Source: Amylibacter sp. | GTDB taxonomy: Bacteria > Pseudomonadota > Alphaproteobacteria > Rhodobacterales > Rhodobacteraceae | Length of the DNA: 64,000 nt | Direction of reading: 5' to 3' | NCBI GenBank assembly: GCA_021775355.1 | Contig: JAJFHZ010000034.1 | Location: 124,001-188,000 of the forward strand | Shown: positions 54,337 to 63,188 of the stretch, in pieces | How positions within the stretch are numbered: the first letter of the stretch is position 1 | How the letters are laid out: each line of letters opens with the position of its first letter | Made by a program: the position numbers and the translations under genes | The notes under the pieces: model-generated | What the model was told of the DNA's origin: nothing | Seen by the model: the letters and a program-made list of their open reading frames with translations, nothing else | The model's database searches: none

Positions 54337-55844
54337 ACTGACTTTCCAAGCAGCAGTAGTTGGGTTGCTATTCTTTTTGCTTCGGCCTTAAAGCCTCCGT
54401 AAGCCAAAACGGACAGGGCCACTTCGACATCGCTGACATCTGTTGTGGGGCCATCATGTAATAATGTTAACGCGGACAAAACCGCTTCACCCAACCGCCC
54501 ATCGTCAACGGTCTGGTGCAATACAGTTTTGGGCGAAAGACCGGTTAACGCGTTTAAAATAGCCTGTTGCAGGTTGCCTTTGGCGGGGGCATCAAAGCGT
54601 TCCGTTAGAATTGACGCCACAAACCTGTCTATTTGATTACTAGAGGCCAAATTCAAGGCAAGATCAGTTGTATTGGGGTTTAGGACTGCCAGTTTAAAGC
54701 CGATGCTTTTGCCCTGTGCCGTCAGTGTGCGGTTTTCAAGGGCAGGAGCATACCAGTCGGACAATGCACCCAGCAATCCCAAAGGGGCAAGTGATTGGTG
54801 GGCTTTTATCAAAGCATCTGACAGTTTTTCATCATTGCCGCTGTCCAGTGCCTTATTCAAGGCTTGTACGGCCGCTACGCGGTCCCATACCCCGCCTGAG
54901 GCTGATGGTTTACCTTCAAGATATAAATCCAACAGGGTCGCTGATGGAATAGCGCGTTCACGTACAAGTCTTTCAGCCGAAGAGATCCGTTGTTTCCAGC
55001 CGGCTTTATTCTGCAAGTCCATGTGTAAAAATGCCAATGGCAGGCTTTGGGTGGGGCGGGGCAGGGCCAAAGCTTCGCGCATAACAAAGGTTAAAGGTGT
55101 GATAATTTCGGGTATCGGTGGTTCGGTTGTTTCTTCAAACATCTCGGGATCCAGAAACATACCCAATAACAGGGCTTCATCATTCGAAAATGTTCCTAAA
55201 GCTTTACCTGTATACAGTGTGACGGCAGCAGTGCTCCAATCACCTGCGCGGGCCAGACAAAAGATCCGTGCCTGCAAAGTGGGGGCGAAATTAGGGGTGG
55301 ATACCATGCGCTTACAGGCATTATCTGCCCTTTGGGTCAGAATGCTGACATCAAACCAGCGGCGAAACAATTGCGGGTTGTTTGGGTCAGCGGCTTTTAA
55401 CAAAGCTTCGGCCGGGTCAAGGTCACCTGCTGTTAACAACGTGTCCAATCGCGCTAACAACAGCGTGTTTTTTTTGGTCATTCCGATGGGCGGATCAATC
55501 TCCGCCAATATTATGCGTCGCCACAGGGCGGTGATTTCAGGTATCTGATTGGTCGGTGCATTGCGAATAAAGGCAGCTAACCTGTTTACTGAACTATCCC
55601 CCCAAAAAATTGACGGAATACCCGAGATTTGGGACGGCAGTAATCCAACCGTGTCTTTTTGAACATTTGACAGATTTGTGGTTTCAATTGTCTCTATTGA
55701 AACCCCGACCAAAGGTTCATCAGGGGCCACGTTTTGTGGGGTTTCCAAAGATTTGGATAGCCAATCCACTGCCGATAAAGGGTCTGCAATGGCTGGATAT
55801 ACTGTAAATGCCATAAAAAACGGCAGAAAAAAACTAATCCGCAT
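54333..55844 (-). CDS. Exported all-helical protein of unknown function
   Basis: The 503-residue protein has a signal peptide (FFLPFFMAFTVYPAIADPLS), then a long stretch of amphipathic helices, suggestive of TPR- or SEL1-like repeats but with no clear repeat I can place. It is the middle gene of a tightly overlapping trio: its start overlaps a 44-residue membrane protein gene by 11 bases, and its stop overlaps xerD. Conservation of this order would suggest a link to cell-envelope processes or division, but no function is known to me. Confidence 0.75.
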   Translation of the reverse strand: MRISFFLPFFMAFTVYPAIADPLSAVDWLSKSLETPQNVAPDEPLVGVSIETIETTNLSNVQKDTVGLLPSQISGIPSIFWGDSSVNRLAAFIRNAPTNQIPEITALWRRIILAEIDPPIGMTKKNTLLLARLDTLLTAGDLDPAEALLKAADPNNPQLFRRWFDVSILTQRADNACKRMVSTPNFAPTLQARIFCLARAGDWSTAAVTLYTGKALGTFSNDEALLLGMFLDPEMFEETTEPPIPEIITPLTFVMREALALPRPTQSLPLAFLHMDLQNKAGWKQRISSAERLVRERAIPSATLLDLYLEGKPSASGGVWDRVAAVQALNKALDSGNDEKLSDALIKAHQSLAPLGLLGALSDWYAPALENRTLTAQGKSIGFKLAVLNPNTTDLALNLASSNQIDRFVASILTERFDAPAKGNLQQAILNALTGLSPKTVLHQTVDDGRLGEAVLSALTLLHDGPTTDVSDVEVALSVLAYGGFKAEAKRIATQLLLLGKSV

Positions 55845-55968
55845 TGGGTTTCACAGGCTGAATGATGTCTATATTGGGCGAAGATATATCGCCTATATAA
55901 GAATATCCGATCAGCCCGATTAGGCCCAAAATGATTAAAAGAAGTGAAATTTTTAAAAAACGGCCCAT
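55834..55968 (-). CDS. 44-residue single-span membrane protein
   Basis: A short frame encodes MGRFLKISLLLIILGLIGLI, then GYSYIGDISSPNIDIIQPVK and PNAD. It has a basic N-terminus, one long hydrophobic helix and an acidic/polar tail, a typical small bitopic protein. It starts at ATG 55968; its stop overlaps the start of the next gene by 11 bases, and translation coupling is likely. The aroK gene diverges upstream. I believe similar small proteins occur upstream of the same gene in related bacteria (recollection, not a search). Confidence 0.72.
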   Translation of the reverse strand: MGRFLKISLLLIILGLIGLIGYSYIGDISSPNIDIIQPVKPNAD

Positions 55969-56119
55969 CAATTTACCCTAACTGCCTTATGGTGGTGTGT
56001 TCCACCTTGTCTTGTATGAAGGGGATGTTATCACGATTACAGATAAAGTCATCTATCCGGGATGCATTCAAGCAAAACTTTGCCCAATTCGGGTGACAGG
56101 CATTAAATCAGGGGGCCAT

Positions 56120-56668
56120 GTGCGCTACCATTTAACCAAAACAATTGTCCTTGTCGGGCTTATGGGGGCTGGAAAAACCGCTGTGGGGCGGTTGGTGGCG
56201 CAAGAATTGGGTGTTGATTTTGTAGATTCGGATGAAGAGATTGTAAAAGCTGCCAATATGTCCATTGCCGAGATATTCGAACGAGACGGTGAAGAGTTCT
56301 TTCGGGGAAAGGAAACCCAAGTTCTGGATCGCTTGCTGGATGGTACACCTTGTGTGCTGTCAACGGGCGGCGGGGCCTATATGGGGGCTGAAAACCGTGC
56401 TTTGATAGCCGAAAAAGGTGTGGCTTTGTGGCTGCGGGCAGATTTGGGTTTGCTGTGGGACCGCGTGCGGCACAAGGATACCAGACCATTGTTGCACGTG
56501 CCCAAGCCAAAAGAAAAGCTGGCTGAACTTCTGGCTGAACGTGCCCCGTTTTATGCCAAGGCGGCACTGGTAGTGGATGCAGAACCGCACTTATCGCTGG
56601 ATCAAATGACGACAAAAACTGTTAAGTATTTGTTGAATAACCCGATAAGTGGCGTAACCAAGGAATAA
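56120..56668 (+). CDS. aroK: Shikimate kinase
   Basis: The 182-residue enzyme phosphorylates shikimate at O-3. Walker A is GLMGAGKTAVGRLV, the shikimate-binding pieces are DSDEEI, FRGKE and STGGGAYMG, and the lid has RPLLHV. The start is GTG 56120 (MRYHLTKTIV), preferred over upstream in-frame codons that add 41 residues with no homology. aroB follows after three bases. Confidence 0.96.
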   Translation: MRYHLTKTIVLVGLMGAGKTAVGRLVAQELGVDFVDSDEEIVKAANMSIAEIFERDGEEFFRGKETQVLDRLLDGTPCVLSTGGGAYMGAENRALIAEKGVALWLRADLGLLWDRVRHKDTRPLLHVPKPKEKLAELLAERAPFYAKAALVVDAEPHLSLDQMTTKTVKYLLNNPISGVTKE

Positions 56669-56671
56669 ATT

Positions 56672-57787
56672 ATGACAAAAGAAACCGTGCATGTTGATTT
56701 AGGGGAACGGTCCTATGATATCCATATCGGGCCGGATTTACTGCCTAATGCAGGGGCTTATATAAAACCGCATTTGCAACGAAATCACGTTGCGATCATC
56801 ACTGATGAAACGGTAGCGGGGTTGCATCTGGCAACGCTGGAAACGGGGCTGGCCGCAGAGGGTATAACCTCTGTTGCGCTGAAGCTGCTGCCTGGTGAAG
56901 CAACTAAATCATGGGAAAATCTACAAAAGACTGTTGAATGGCTGCTGTCCGAAAAGATCGAGCGTGATGATATCGTGATTGCGTTCGGGGGTGGGGTTAT
57001 CGGAGATCTGGCGGGTTTTTCTGCGGCTATCTTGCGCCGTGGTGTTCGATTTGCGCAAATTCCGACGTCATTATTGGCGCAAGTTGACAGTTCGGTTGGG
57101 GGAAAAACCGGGATCAATTCACCGCATGGCAAGAATCTGGTCGGGGCGTTTTATCAGCCACAGCTTGTATTGGCGGATGTCGCTGTTCTGGGTACGTTGC
57201 AGCCGCGTGATTTTCTGGCCGGTTACGGTGAAGTGGCTAAATATGGCATGCTGGGCGACATCGCATTTTTCGAGTGGTTGGAAGATAATGGCCCGGCTAT
57301 GGCGGCAGGCGACATGGATAAACGCATACAGGCCGTAAAGCGATCCTGTCAGATGAAAGCGGACATTGTTGCGCGGGATGAAAAAGAGCACGGGGATCGT
57401 GCTTTGCTGAACCTTGGACACACGTTTTGCCATGCTTTAGAGGCGGCCACGGGCTATTCAGACCGCTTGTTGCACGGTGAAGGCGTGGCGATCGGGTGTG
57501 CTTTGGCGTTTGAAACGTCAATGCGTTTGGGGTTGTGCAGCCAAGAGGCCCCAAGTCGGGTGCGCGCACATCTGCGTGCTATGGGAATGAAGGTTGATCT
57601 GTCCGATATTGTAGGGGATTTACCCGATGCGGACGGGTTGTTGGCGCTGATGGCACAGGATAAAAAAGTGCAAAACGGTACGTTGGCGTTTATTATGGCG
57701 CGTTCGATCGGTGATAGTTTCGTGACCCGCGATGTTGATCTGGATGTGGTCAAATCAGTGTTGGAAGATGCGTTAAGCGCGCGCTAA
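56672..57787 (+). CDS. aroB: 3-Dehydroquinate synthase
   Basis: This 371-residue NAD- and metal-dependent enzyme cyclises DAHP to dehydroquinate. The NAD site GGGVIGDLAGFSAAI, the active-site segment VDSSVGGKTGINSPHGKN, and the metal-binding His residues in LNLGHTFCHALEA are present. It forms an operon with aroK. No clear terminator is seen downstream. Confidence 0.97.
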   Translation: MTKETVHVDLGERSYDIHIGPDLLPNAGAYIKPHLQRNHVAIITDETVAGLHLATLETGLAAEGITSVALKLLPGEATKSWENLQKTVEWLLSEKIERDDIVIAFGGGVIGDLAGFSAAILRRGVRFAQIPTSLLAQVDSSVGGKTGINSPHGKNLVGAFYQPQLVLADVAVLGTLQPRDFLAGYGEVAKYGMLGDIAFFEWLEDNGPAMAAGDMDKRIQAVKRSCQMKADIVARDEKEHGDRALLNLGHTFCHALEAATGYSDRLLHGEGVAIGCALAFETSMRLGLCSQEAPSRVRAHLRAMGMKVDLSDIVGDLPDADGLLALMAQDKKVQNGTLAFIMARSIGDSFVTRDVDLDVVKSVLEDALSAR

Positions 57788-58316
57788 ATCCGAGTATGAT
57801 AGACGTGCACAATGCGTGCACTATGCGTATGACAAATGTCGGGTTGGATATTTGGCCCATTTGGAAGGAAATTTTTTGGTACTATGACGTGCCAAAAGGT
57901 TTTGTTTAGGATAGTAGACGTTCGGGAAAATGGGATGAATGGCAGCTACGCGGACAAAGCTGCTGCTGGTGTATTTCGTCAAACTGGTGCTTTCAGCCCA
58001 TAGCCGATCTTGGGCGGTCGCGCCGCGAAGGTCCGGTTCGAGCCCACTTTGACCAATGCTGCGCAATGGACGAACGGCGGTTATGCTCGCGCGTCGGGCC
58101 TTGCAGAACCATGTAGCGATATTTTGTCACCCACACGACACCTCTTACGAGATATTGCCTTGCAATACCCTGCCGGTCAGCGGGAACCCGTGGTAAAATC
58201 GCGTGTGCGCAGATGATGAGTAGCTGAATGCCGGTGATTTATCTCCAATAGGTGGAAAAAATCCCTCAGGGGAATCCCGGATTCAACGTAAACGCACAGC
58301 GCTTATACGCCAGTTG
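57788..58316. other. Gene-free, probably decayed DNA
   Basis: These 529 bases hold no gene I can support. Several short frames exist in both directions, none with a ribosome site or recognisable domain. The segment around 57980-58210 (gcgaaggtccggttcgagcc ... gacgaacggcgg) is GC-richer than the flanks and looks like remnant sequence. A short inverted repeat gtgcac-aatgc-gtgcac at about 57806-57822 lies after aroB. Confidence 0.5.
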
Positions 58317-59816
58317 TCAGTTCTGTGAGTTCCGGCCCGGAAGCGCCCAGTCATCCATATCACATAGTCCTTTGGTATAGAGACGCTGAGCATCCGTATA
58401 GACCAGCCAGTGTTCGTCGTATTTCAGGTGATTGCGCAGGTTGGCGGTGGGTGCGTAGGTTAGTGTCATTGCTTTGTCGAACCCCATATCGGCCTCAAGC
58501 GTGTCGGGGATAGCATCCTGATCCTTGTCATATATTTGCCAAAGGGTGTTTTCGTAGGATTGGCCGTAGGCCTCCCACCAGCGGGCGAAATTGAGGTAGT
58601 GCAGTTTTTCATGCAGCATCGTGTAGCCAAATGTGTCGATGCCATCATATTCGATGGCTCCGCCATTATCGATAAAACGCGTCGCATTGGTTGGGGCGTT
58701 CGGGGTGTAGGTCAGATTGGGGGTTGCCGTCCGCATAATTTGCCCCAGAACCGCTGGCAGATCGCATATATAGACCGAGCTATGCAAAGTTTTGCCATGT
58801 GCATAGGAATAATAGCCTGCCGTTCCGGCTGCGCAGCCGGGGGAACTTGCCTCAAACACCACGCCTGTTTCCTGATTAAGGGGTCGGCCGCACTTGGTTT
58901 GTTTCCAGTAATACAGCCAGTTTGGCCAAGCAGGGTTCGGTTCAGGATGATTTTTGGCGTCGCGTGGGAAAAAGACTGAAAGCTTGGCGCTTTCCTTGAT
59001 CGGACAGCCCTGTTGCTCAAGCGAGGCCGTAATCTGTTTTTTGCCAAACGCGGCATTACTGGCGGGCAGTCCGGTGAAGGTGACCGTGATCTCGGACCCC
59101 TGACCCGATGCCGGGGTGACCGTGCGCTGGCTGCCAGGGATGCTGGGTATGTCCCACACCACGCCATCGACCAAAGAGGACGGCGTGGTGAAGGCAAGGG
59201 CGCTTAGCTTCAGTTCACCGGGGCTAGCGGTTGAGAACACATGATCGCCGCCCACCTCGCCCGAGGTGATCTGAACCATCAGATTGACCGTGTTCGCCGG
59301 ACCATCACGCGCTACGCCCGTCAGGATCGGGTTCATCTGCTGCTGCCCCTCAAGCCCGAAACGCATGGTGAAGTTGCGCCCCGATACTTTCCCAATGGTT
59401 TTACCGTTGGCAAGCAGCCCGATCTGGTTGTCCCAGATATCAAGCGTGTAATTACCACCGGTGCAATCGGTCGTCAGGATATTGCCATTGGTGACACTTC
59501 CGCAGTTCATGAACCTGTCTTCATAACCCATTAGGGTTTTCTTGACCGGCAGGTTTATCGGCGGGCGAAGGGCCTTATCGTAGATGATATCAGAGGTAAA
59601 ACGCGCAAGTTGCCACTGCCCGTTCATATTATCAGACAGCGAATTGCGCGTTAGCGTTAGCGTTTCAATGTATGTCCCGCCGCCATAGATGAACGGCGCT
59701 TCGCCCCGCAAGACAACGGATTGAAGCGGACAGTTTCCCGTCGCTGCGTTGACTATGAAAGCGGCAACTGACGACAAGGCAAAAATGGCAAATCCCAAAG
59801 TCGTACGCCAGGTCAT
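58317..59816 (-). CDS. Secreted putative metallopeptidase with HEKLH motif
   Basis: This 499-residue exported protein has a signal peptide (LGFAIFALSSVAAFIVNAAT), a 250-residue beta-rich N-terminal half with Cys-rich loops (C29, C105, C118, C271), and a C-terminal domain. The latter contains TMLHEKLHYLNFARWWEAYG (HExxH at 402-406), DKDQDAIPD at 430-438 (like a calcium-binding DxDxDG loop) and YDEHWLVYTDAQ at 467 on, a possible third zinc ligand. No family name comes to mind. It is GC-richer than most of the window and lies in an accessory patch between remnant DNA and IS debris. Confidence 0.8.
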   Translation of the reverse strand: MTWRTTLGFAIFALSSVAAFIVNAATGNCPLQSVVLRGEAPFIYGGGTYIETLTLTRNSLSDNMNGQWQLARFTSDIIYDKALRPPINLPVKKTLMGYEDRFMNCGSVTNGNILTTDCTGGNYTLDIWDNQIGLLANGKTIGKVSGRNFTMRFGLEGQQQMNPILTGVARDGPANTVNLMVQITSGEVGGDHVFSTASPGELKLSALAFTTPSSLVDGVVWDIPSIPGSQRTVTPASGQGSEITVTFTGLPASNAAFGKKQITASLEQQGCPIKESAKLSVFFPRDAKNHPEPNPAWPNWLYYWKQTKCGRPLNQETGVVFEASSPGCAAGTAGYYSYAHGKTLHSSVYICDLPAVLGQIMRTATPNLTYTPNAPTNATRFIDNGGAIEYDGIDTFGYTMLHEKLHYLNFARWWEAYGQSYENTLWQIYDKDQDAIPDTLEADMGFDKAMTLTYAPTANLRNHLKYDEHWLVYTDAQRLYTKGLCDMDDWALPGRNSQN

Positions 59817-59992
59817 GTTGAGCCTCTGCTATGTCATGTCATCAGGCCATTGTGTGCGACGGCATGGCTGATCTTCAAAACGTTTCATAGTTTCATTAAC
59901 CTGTCAAGAAATGCGGGTGCACGAAGGAGAGACGTGGATATTCCGGCCCGCGAATCTGATCAGTATCGGGCGCATAAAGCGTCCTGACTGTG

Positions 59993-60048
59993 AATCGGCA
60001 TGCAAAACTGACCCCATATTGGGGTAATCGGCGTCCAAAATTGGCCCC
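59993..60048. repeat. Two 23-base direct repeats resembling an IS21-type end
   Basis: aatcggcatgcaaaactgac-ccc (59993-60015) and aatcggcgtccaaaattggc-ccc (60026-60048) match at 19 of 23 positions with a 33-base period. Tandem internal repeats with tgacccc are typical of IS21-family ends, so this is probably the remnant terminus of a lost element. Confidence 0.55.
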
Positions 60049-60079
60049 TCTGATATTTCGCTTCAGAAGCTTCCTCAAA

Positions 60080-60231
60080 GGATTGAGGGAGCGAGTTGAG
60101 GATGTTGGCCGTGAAGACGTGTGCCGAATTTCCTTCCCCTCGGGACAGATGTAGCGGTCGTTCTTGCCATCCCATGTGAAGTCGGAACAGCGCGCAGAAA
60201 GCTGCCATTGGTGACGGCGCATCGAATTCAC
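60080..60231 (-). pseudogene. Transposase fragment
   Basis: The minus-strand frame reads MNSMRRHQWQLSARCSDFTW then DGKNDRYICPEGKEIRHTS, which resembles the F/Y-x-x-D-x-x-x-D-x-Y-x-C-P-x-G-x-x-L/I piece of IS1182-like transposases. The frame then runs into unrelated sequence at the IS21-like repeats. It is a short fragment that cannot be functional. Confidence 0.55.
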
Positions 60232-60513
60232 ACTTTGTCCGCAGTGCAGACGCTCATGCTCACCGCAGCGAAGTTCTGCTTCCCGCCCTTAGTGTCGAAT
60301 GCAGCGCTCACCACGAATGTCGTAGAAGGGCTCAAAGCAGACATTCAGTTATCTGGTTAGATGAACGCTTTCCCAATTATTTAACCCAAAAGGGCAAAGC
60401 CTTGTGGTATTTTGCAGTAACCCCGCAGCACATAGAATTTAGCGCAATGCGGATGGTTTTATTTTCCCACGCCTTTGGCCTGTTACAGTGCTTCGCCCGG
60501 CTCGAATTCGGGC

Positions 60514-61437
60514 CTACCCCCGCCAAGCCGGGTTCGACCACGCCCGTTTTCCCGCATGATCAACAAGTGTCACACGCAGCCAGTTTGAGCCTTTCAGCCT
60601 GTCAAGCGGCAGTCGTGCGGTGGTCATGGATGTGCCGTGCACATTTACTGTCGGTGTGGCTTTGCCCGAAATGATGATGGCTGCCACGGAACTGCAATCG
60701 ACCTCGACCGCATCGTCAAGCCAGCGAATGTCTCTGAATTCCGGTCCCTGACTGGCATAGTGATGCCCCGCTTTCAGTCCCTCAAGCAACGCTTCGGGGG
60801 TGTTTTCCGCAGCTTTGACCATCACCCAGCCACCAAAGTGATCCGGTTCATAAAAATGCGCGTCATCCGTGGCGCAAAGCGTTAATTCACGCCCTTCGGA
60901 CAATAACAAATCCAGTGTGTGCAAGCCATAACCGCGATCACATCCGGCGTGACAGCCATGGTTGTAAACCTCAACTGCGTGCGCGGCCTCAATACTGCGG
61001 GCATCCTCTATCGTCATACCTGACCATTCGGGGTGTGCTATGGCGACAAAGGCACCTGCATCACGGGCGCGACGTGCAATTTCCGCCCCGGTTTCCTGAT
61101 CTTTGACCGGTTGAAAATGCGGCGTGTTCGAGCGGGTAAAATCGGCGGGCAACCCGACCGCCAGAATATGCCATAGATTGCCGTTTTCCATTGCGCCCGA
61201 ATGCAGTTCGGCGCCCAGAATTGTTGTGAACGTATCGTCACGATAGCCGGTTGTATCGGCAATCGGGTAATCATAAAGACCGACAAAATGATCTGTTAAG
61301 GCAATGAAATCATAACCTTCCGCCTTATATCTGCGGCACACTTCCGCAGGTTCCAAAATACCGTCTGACAGGGTGGAATGGGTGTGAAGGTTACCGCGAT
61401 AAAAACGGCCCTTTGCGGAAAACATAGCGTCGGTCAT
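60514..61437 (-). CDS. PHP-domain metal-dependent hydrolase (CehA/McbA-like)
   Basis: This 307-residue PHP-domain protein has GNLHTHSTLSDGILEPAEVC, ALTDHF, and AHPEWSGM, the metal-binding histidine and aspartate motifs, and AVEVYNHGCHAGCDRGYG. The C-terminal 90 residues form a beta-rich domain (ISGKATPTVNV ... AWSNPAWRG) as in CehA-like hydrolases. Phosphoesterase activity is the likely class; substrate unknown. It lies at the accessory patch edge, next to tRNA-Gly. Confidence 0.87.
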   Translation of the reverse strand: MTDAMFSAKGRFYRGNLHTHSTLSDGILEPAEVCRRYKAEGYDFIALTDHFVGLYDYPIADTTGYRDDTFTTILGAELHSGAMENGNLWHILAVGLPADFTRSNTPHFQPVKDQETGAEIARRARDAGAFVAIAHPEWSGMTIEDARSIEAAHAVEVYNHGCHAGCDRGYGLHTLDLLLSEGRELTLCATDDAHFYEPDHFGGWVMVKAAENTPEALLEGLKAGHHYASQGPEFRDIRWLDDAVEVDCSSVAAIIISGKATPTVNVHGTSMTTARLPLDRLKGSNWLRVTLVDHAGKRAWSNPAWRG

Positions 61438-61520
61438 TGTTGCCTCTATCCTTTGCGCACAAGGCGCGAATCCCTTTTATATGGCCACTATGATTGTTCC
61501 CGACAGCGTTTCTAGCCCTA

Positions 61521-61540
61521 TTGCGACACAACTGTCGCAA
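61521..61540. promoter_or_regulatory. Inverted repeat and likely promoter before tRNA-Gly
   Basis: A perfect 8-bp inverted repeat, ttgcgaca-caac-tgtcgcaa, lies 84 bases upstream of the PHP gene start on the minus strand and 45 bases upstream of tRNA-Gly on the plus strand. Just after it, ttgacc (61546-61551) and taggac (61569-61574) are spaced 17 bases apart and fit a promoter for the tRNA. The repeat could be an operator for the PHP gene. Confidence 0.4.
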
Positions 61541-61584
61541 CAAGGTTGACCCTATACGCATCCACCGATAGGACACCGATCAGC

Positions 61585-61658
61585 GCGGGTATGGTGAAAA
61601 GGTATCACGCGAGCTTCCCAAGCTTAAGTTACGGGTTCAATTCCCGTTACCCGCTCCA
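61585..61658 (+). tRNA. tRNA-Gly (anticodon CCC)
   Basis: Acceptor gcgggta/tacccgc, anticodon loop ttcccaa (anticodon CCC), T-arm acgggttcaattcccgt, discriminator T, and encoded CCA at 61656-61658. The D-arm reads tggtgaaaaggtatca. The mature body is 71 bases. Confidence 0.93.
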
Positions 61659-61780
61659 ATATTCATGCAGCTTTGGGTCTGGTACATACACGCATAAAGA
61701 ATTAAAATGGAAAGTGATTACTAGGGGCGCTCACTGTTTCCTGTTATTGACATTCCCCCACAACCCACGAAATTACCCTC

Positions 61781-62413
61781 ATGTGTGGAAGATTTGCCCA
61801 AGCCAAACTGGACTGGCCCAGTTACTTTGAATTATTCGGCGATCTGGAACCGCCCGACATTCCCGTAAGTTATAATATCAAACCCACGCAAGACATTGCC
61901 ATGGCTTATAAACATAATGGGGAAATGGTGACTGCGCCCGCCCGTTGGTGGTTTGTCCCGCATTGGCACAGGGGTGTCGTCAAAGGCTGGAAAGCAACCA
62001 CATTTAACGCAAAGATTGAAACGGCCCATGAAAAACCTACGTTTCGGACTGCATGGCGGCACAACCGATGCATCATCCCGGCTACCGGTTACTATGAATG
62101 GACGGGACCAAAGGGTAGCAAACAACCGCATTACATAACCGTTGAACAGAATATTCCGGTATTTTTTTTCGCGGGCCTATATTCAACGCTTGGGGGTGGC
62201 ACGCAAACCACGACTATTGTGACACAGGATGCCGCACCGGAAATTTCAGAGATTCACCACCGTATGCCCGTGATATTGCCCACTGAGCAAATACAGGATT
62301 GGTTGGGTTGTAAAGACGGTGGCTATGGGCAGGGTGGTGGTTTTAAACACCACCCCGTTAAATCATTTGGCATGAAAGATGATGGACCAGATTTGACAAC
62401 GCCTTTCGGCTGA
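61781..62413 (+). CDS. SRAP-domain protein (YedK/HMCES family)
   Basis: In this 210-residue protein Cys2 (MCGRFAQAKLDWPSYFELFG) is the nucleophile that forms a thiazolidine link with abasic sites in single-stranded DNA. Asn in SYNIKPTQDIAMA, the Glu in PATGYYEWTGPKGSKQPHYI and the His in IHHRMPVILP complete the active site. It protects abasic sites during replication or SOS responses. It ends 11 bases from the convergent response-regulator stop. Confidence 0.95.
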   Translation: MCGRFAQAKLDWPSYFELFGDLEPPDIPVSYNIKPTQDIAMAYKHNGEMVTAPARWWFVPHWHRGVVKGWKATTFNAKIETAHEKPTFRTAWRHNRCIIPATGYYEWTGPKGSKQPHYITVEQNIPVFFFAGLYSTLGGGTQTTTIVTQDAAPEISEIHHRMPVILPTEQIQDWLGCKDGGYGQGGGFKHHPVKSFGMKDDGPDLTTPFG

Positions 62414-62424
62414 AAACCTGCTTG

Positions 62425-62934
62425 CTAGCTCTGTTTTCTGACTGGAACGGGTCTAAGCCCCATGTTTTTTCCGTCCTGTGCAGAGTCCCGCGTTTGATTT
62501 TGGCGGGCATTTGAAAGCAACGATACAGAATTATTGTCGTAGGATTGCTTTTTTCTTTTGGAAATCAAATGTTCTGCGATACGCACCCGCGCACCTATCT
62601 CTGTCATATTGAACGGTTTGGTGACATAATCAGTTGCCCCGGCCGCGAATGCCTCATCAATATCGGATTTACTTGAAATCGCTGTCAGCATTATGATTGG
62701 CGTTTCATTGTAGCTATTGATGGCACGAACCCTTTCGCATAAGTCGACGCCATGAATGAAGGGCATAATAATATCAAAGAAAAAACAATCGTACTTGATA
62801 TACCCGTTTTCAATAAGTGTAAGTGCATCTTCTGATGATGAGCATATCGTAACATCACTATACCCAGCTTCTGCTAGATATAATTGAAGTATGGAGAGTG
62901 TAAACTCATCATCATCTACGACAAGTATTTTCAT
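62425..62934 (-). CDS. Single-domain response regulator
   Basis: This 169-residue protein has a receiver domain (MKILVVDDDEFTLSILQLYL ... ATDYVTKPFN): acidic pocket DDD near the start, phospho-acceptor Asp in CFFFDIIMPFIHG, Thr/Ser in MLTAIS and Lys in VTKPFN. There is no recognised output domain; the last 45 residues are basic and low complexity. Start at 62934 with gagga, preferred over 62964. No histidine kinase gene is in the window. Confidence 0.9.
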   Translation of the reverse strand: MKILVVDDDEFTLSILQLYLAEAGYSDVTICSSSEDALTLIENGYIKYDCFFFDIIMPFIHGVDLCERVRAINSYNETPIIMLTAISSKSDIDEAFAAGATDYVTKPFNMTEIGARVRIAEHLISKRKKQSYDNNSVSLLSNARQNQTRDSAQDGKNMGLRPVPVRKQS

Positions 62935-63188
62935 TGTATTCCTCAAGACTGCTTCGTTCGACATTTCTTATGTTTAAACACATATTGCTTCTTATATATA
63001 AACAACCTTGGGGTGAAATTTGTTTGAAGTATGACAATTTTAAGATTATCTGTATTTGCAGTAATCAATTGTTAAACATGTCGAATTGAAGAAAAGTCGC
63101 TCTTTGGCTCCGCATTCATAAAGTCATAACAAATATTAGTAAAGTTGCAGCTATATGAAGGTAGGGCACGTCGTGCTTCTTAAAACCT
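62935..63188. other. Intergenic region between the response regulator and His-rich protein genes
   Basis: These 254 bases are AT-rich and hold no gene. They contain the response-regulator promoter and the 3' end region of the next gene. No strong terminator hairpin was seen. Confidence 0.4.

Larger units (their letters stand above)
59817..60513. mobile_element. Region of insertion-sequence debris
   Basis: This roughly 700-base gap between two genes contains the IS21-like repeat pair and the transposase fragment listed separately. The remainder shows no gene. No intact terminal inverted repeats or target duplication were identified by eye. The patch indicates past insertion and deletion events next to the HEKLH gene. 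Confidence 0.55.

Noticed and set aside
57821..58216. Overlapping short frames in the aroB to HEKLH spacer
   Set aside because: No ribosome sites, domains or codon pattern; they look like chance frames in decayed DNA.
61585..61658. tRNA-Gly as integration site of the accessory patch to its left
   Set aside because: Integration normally uses the tRNA 3' end, which faces right; no duplicated tRNA end was seen to the left.
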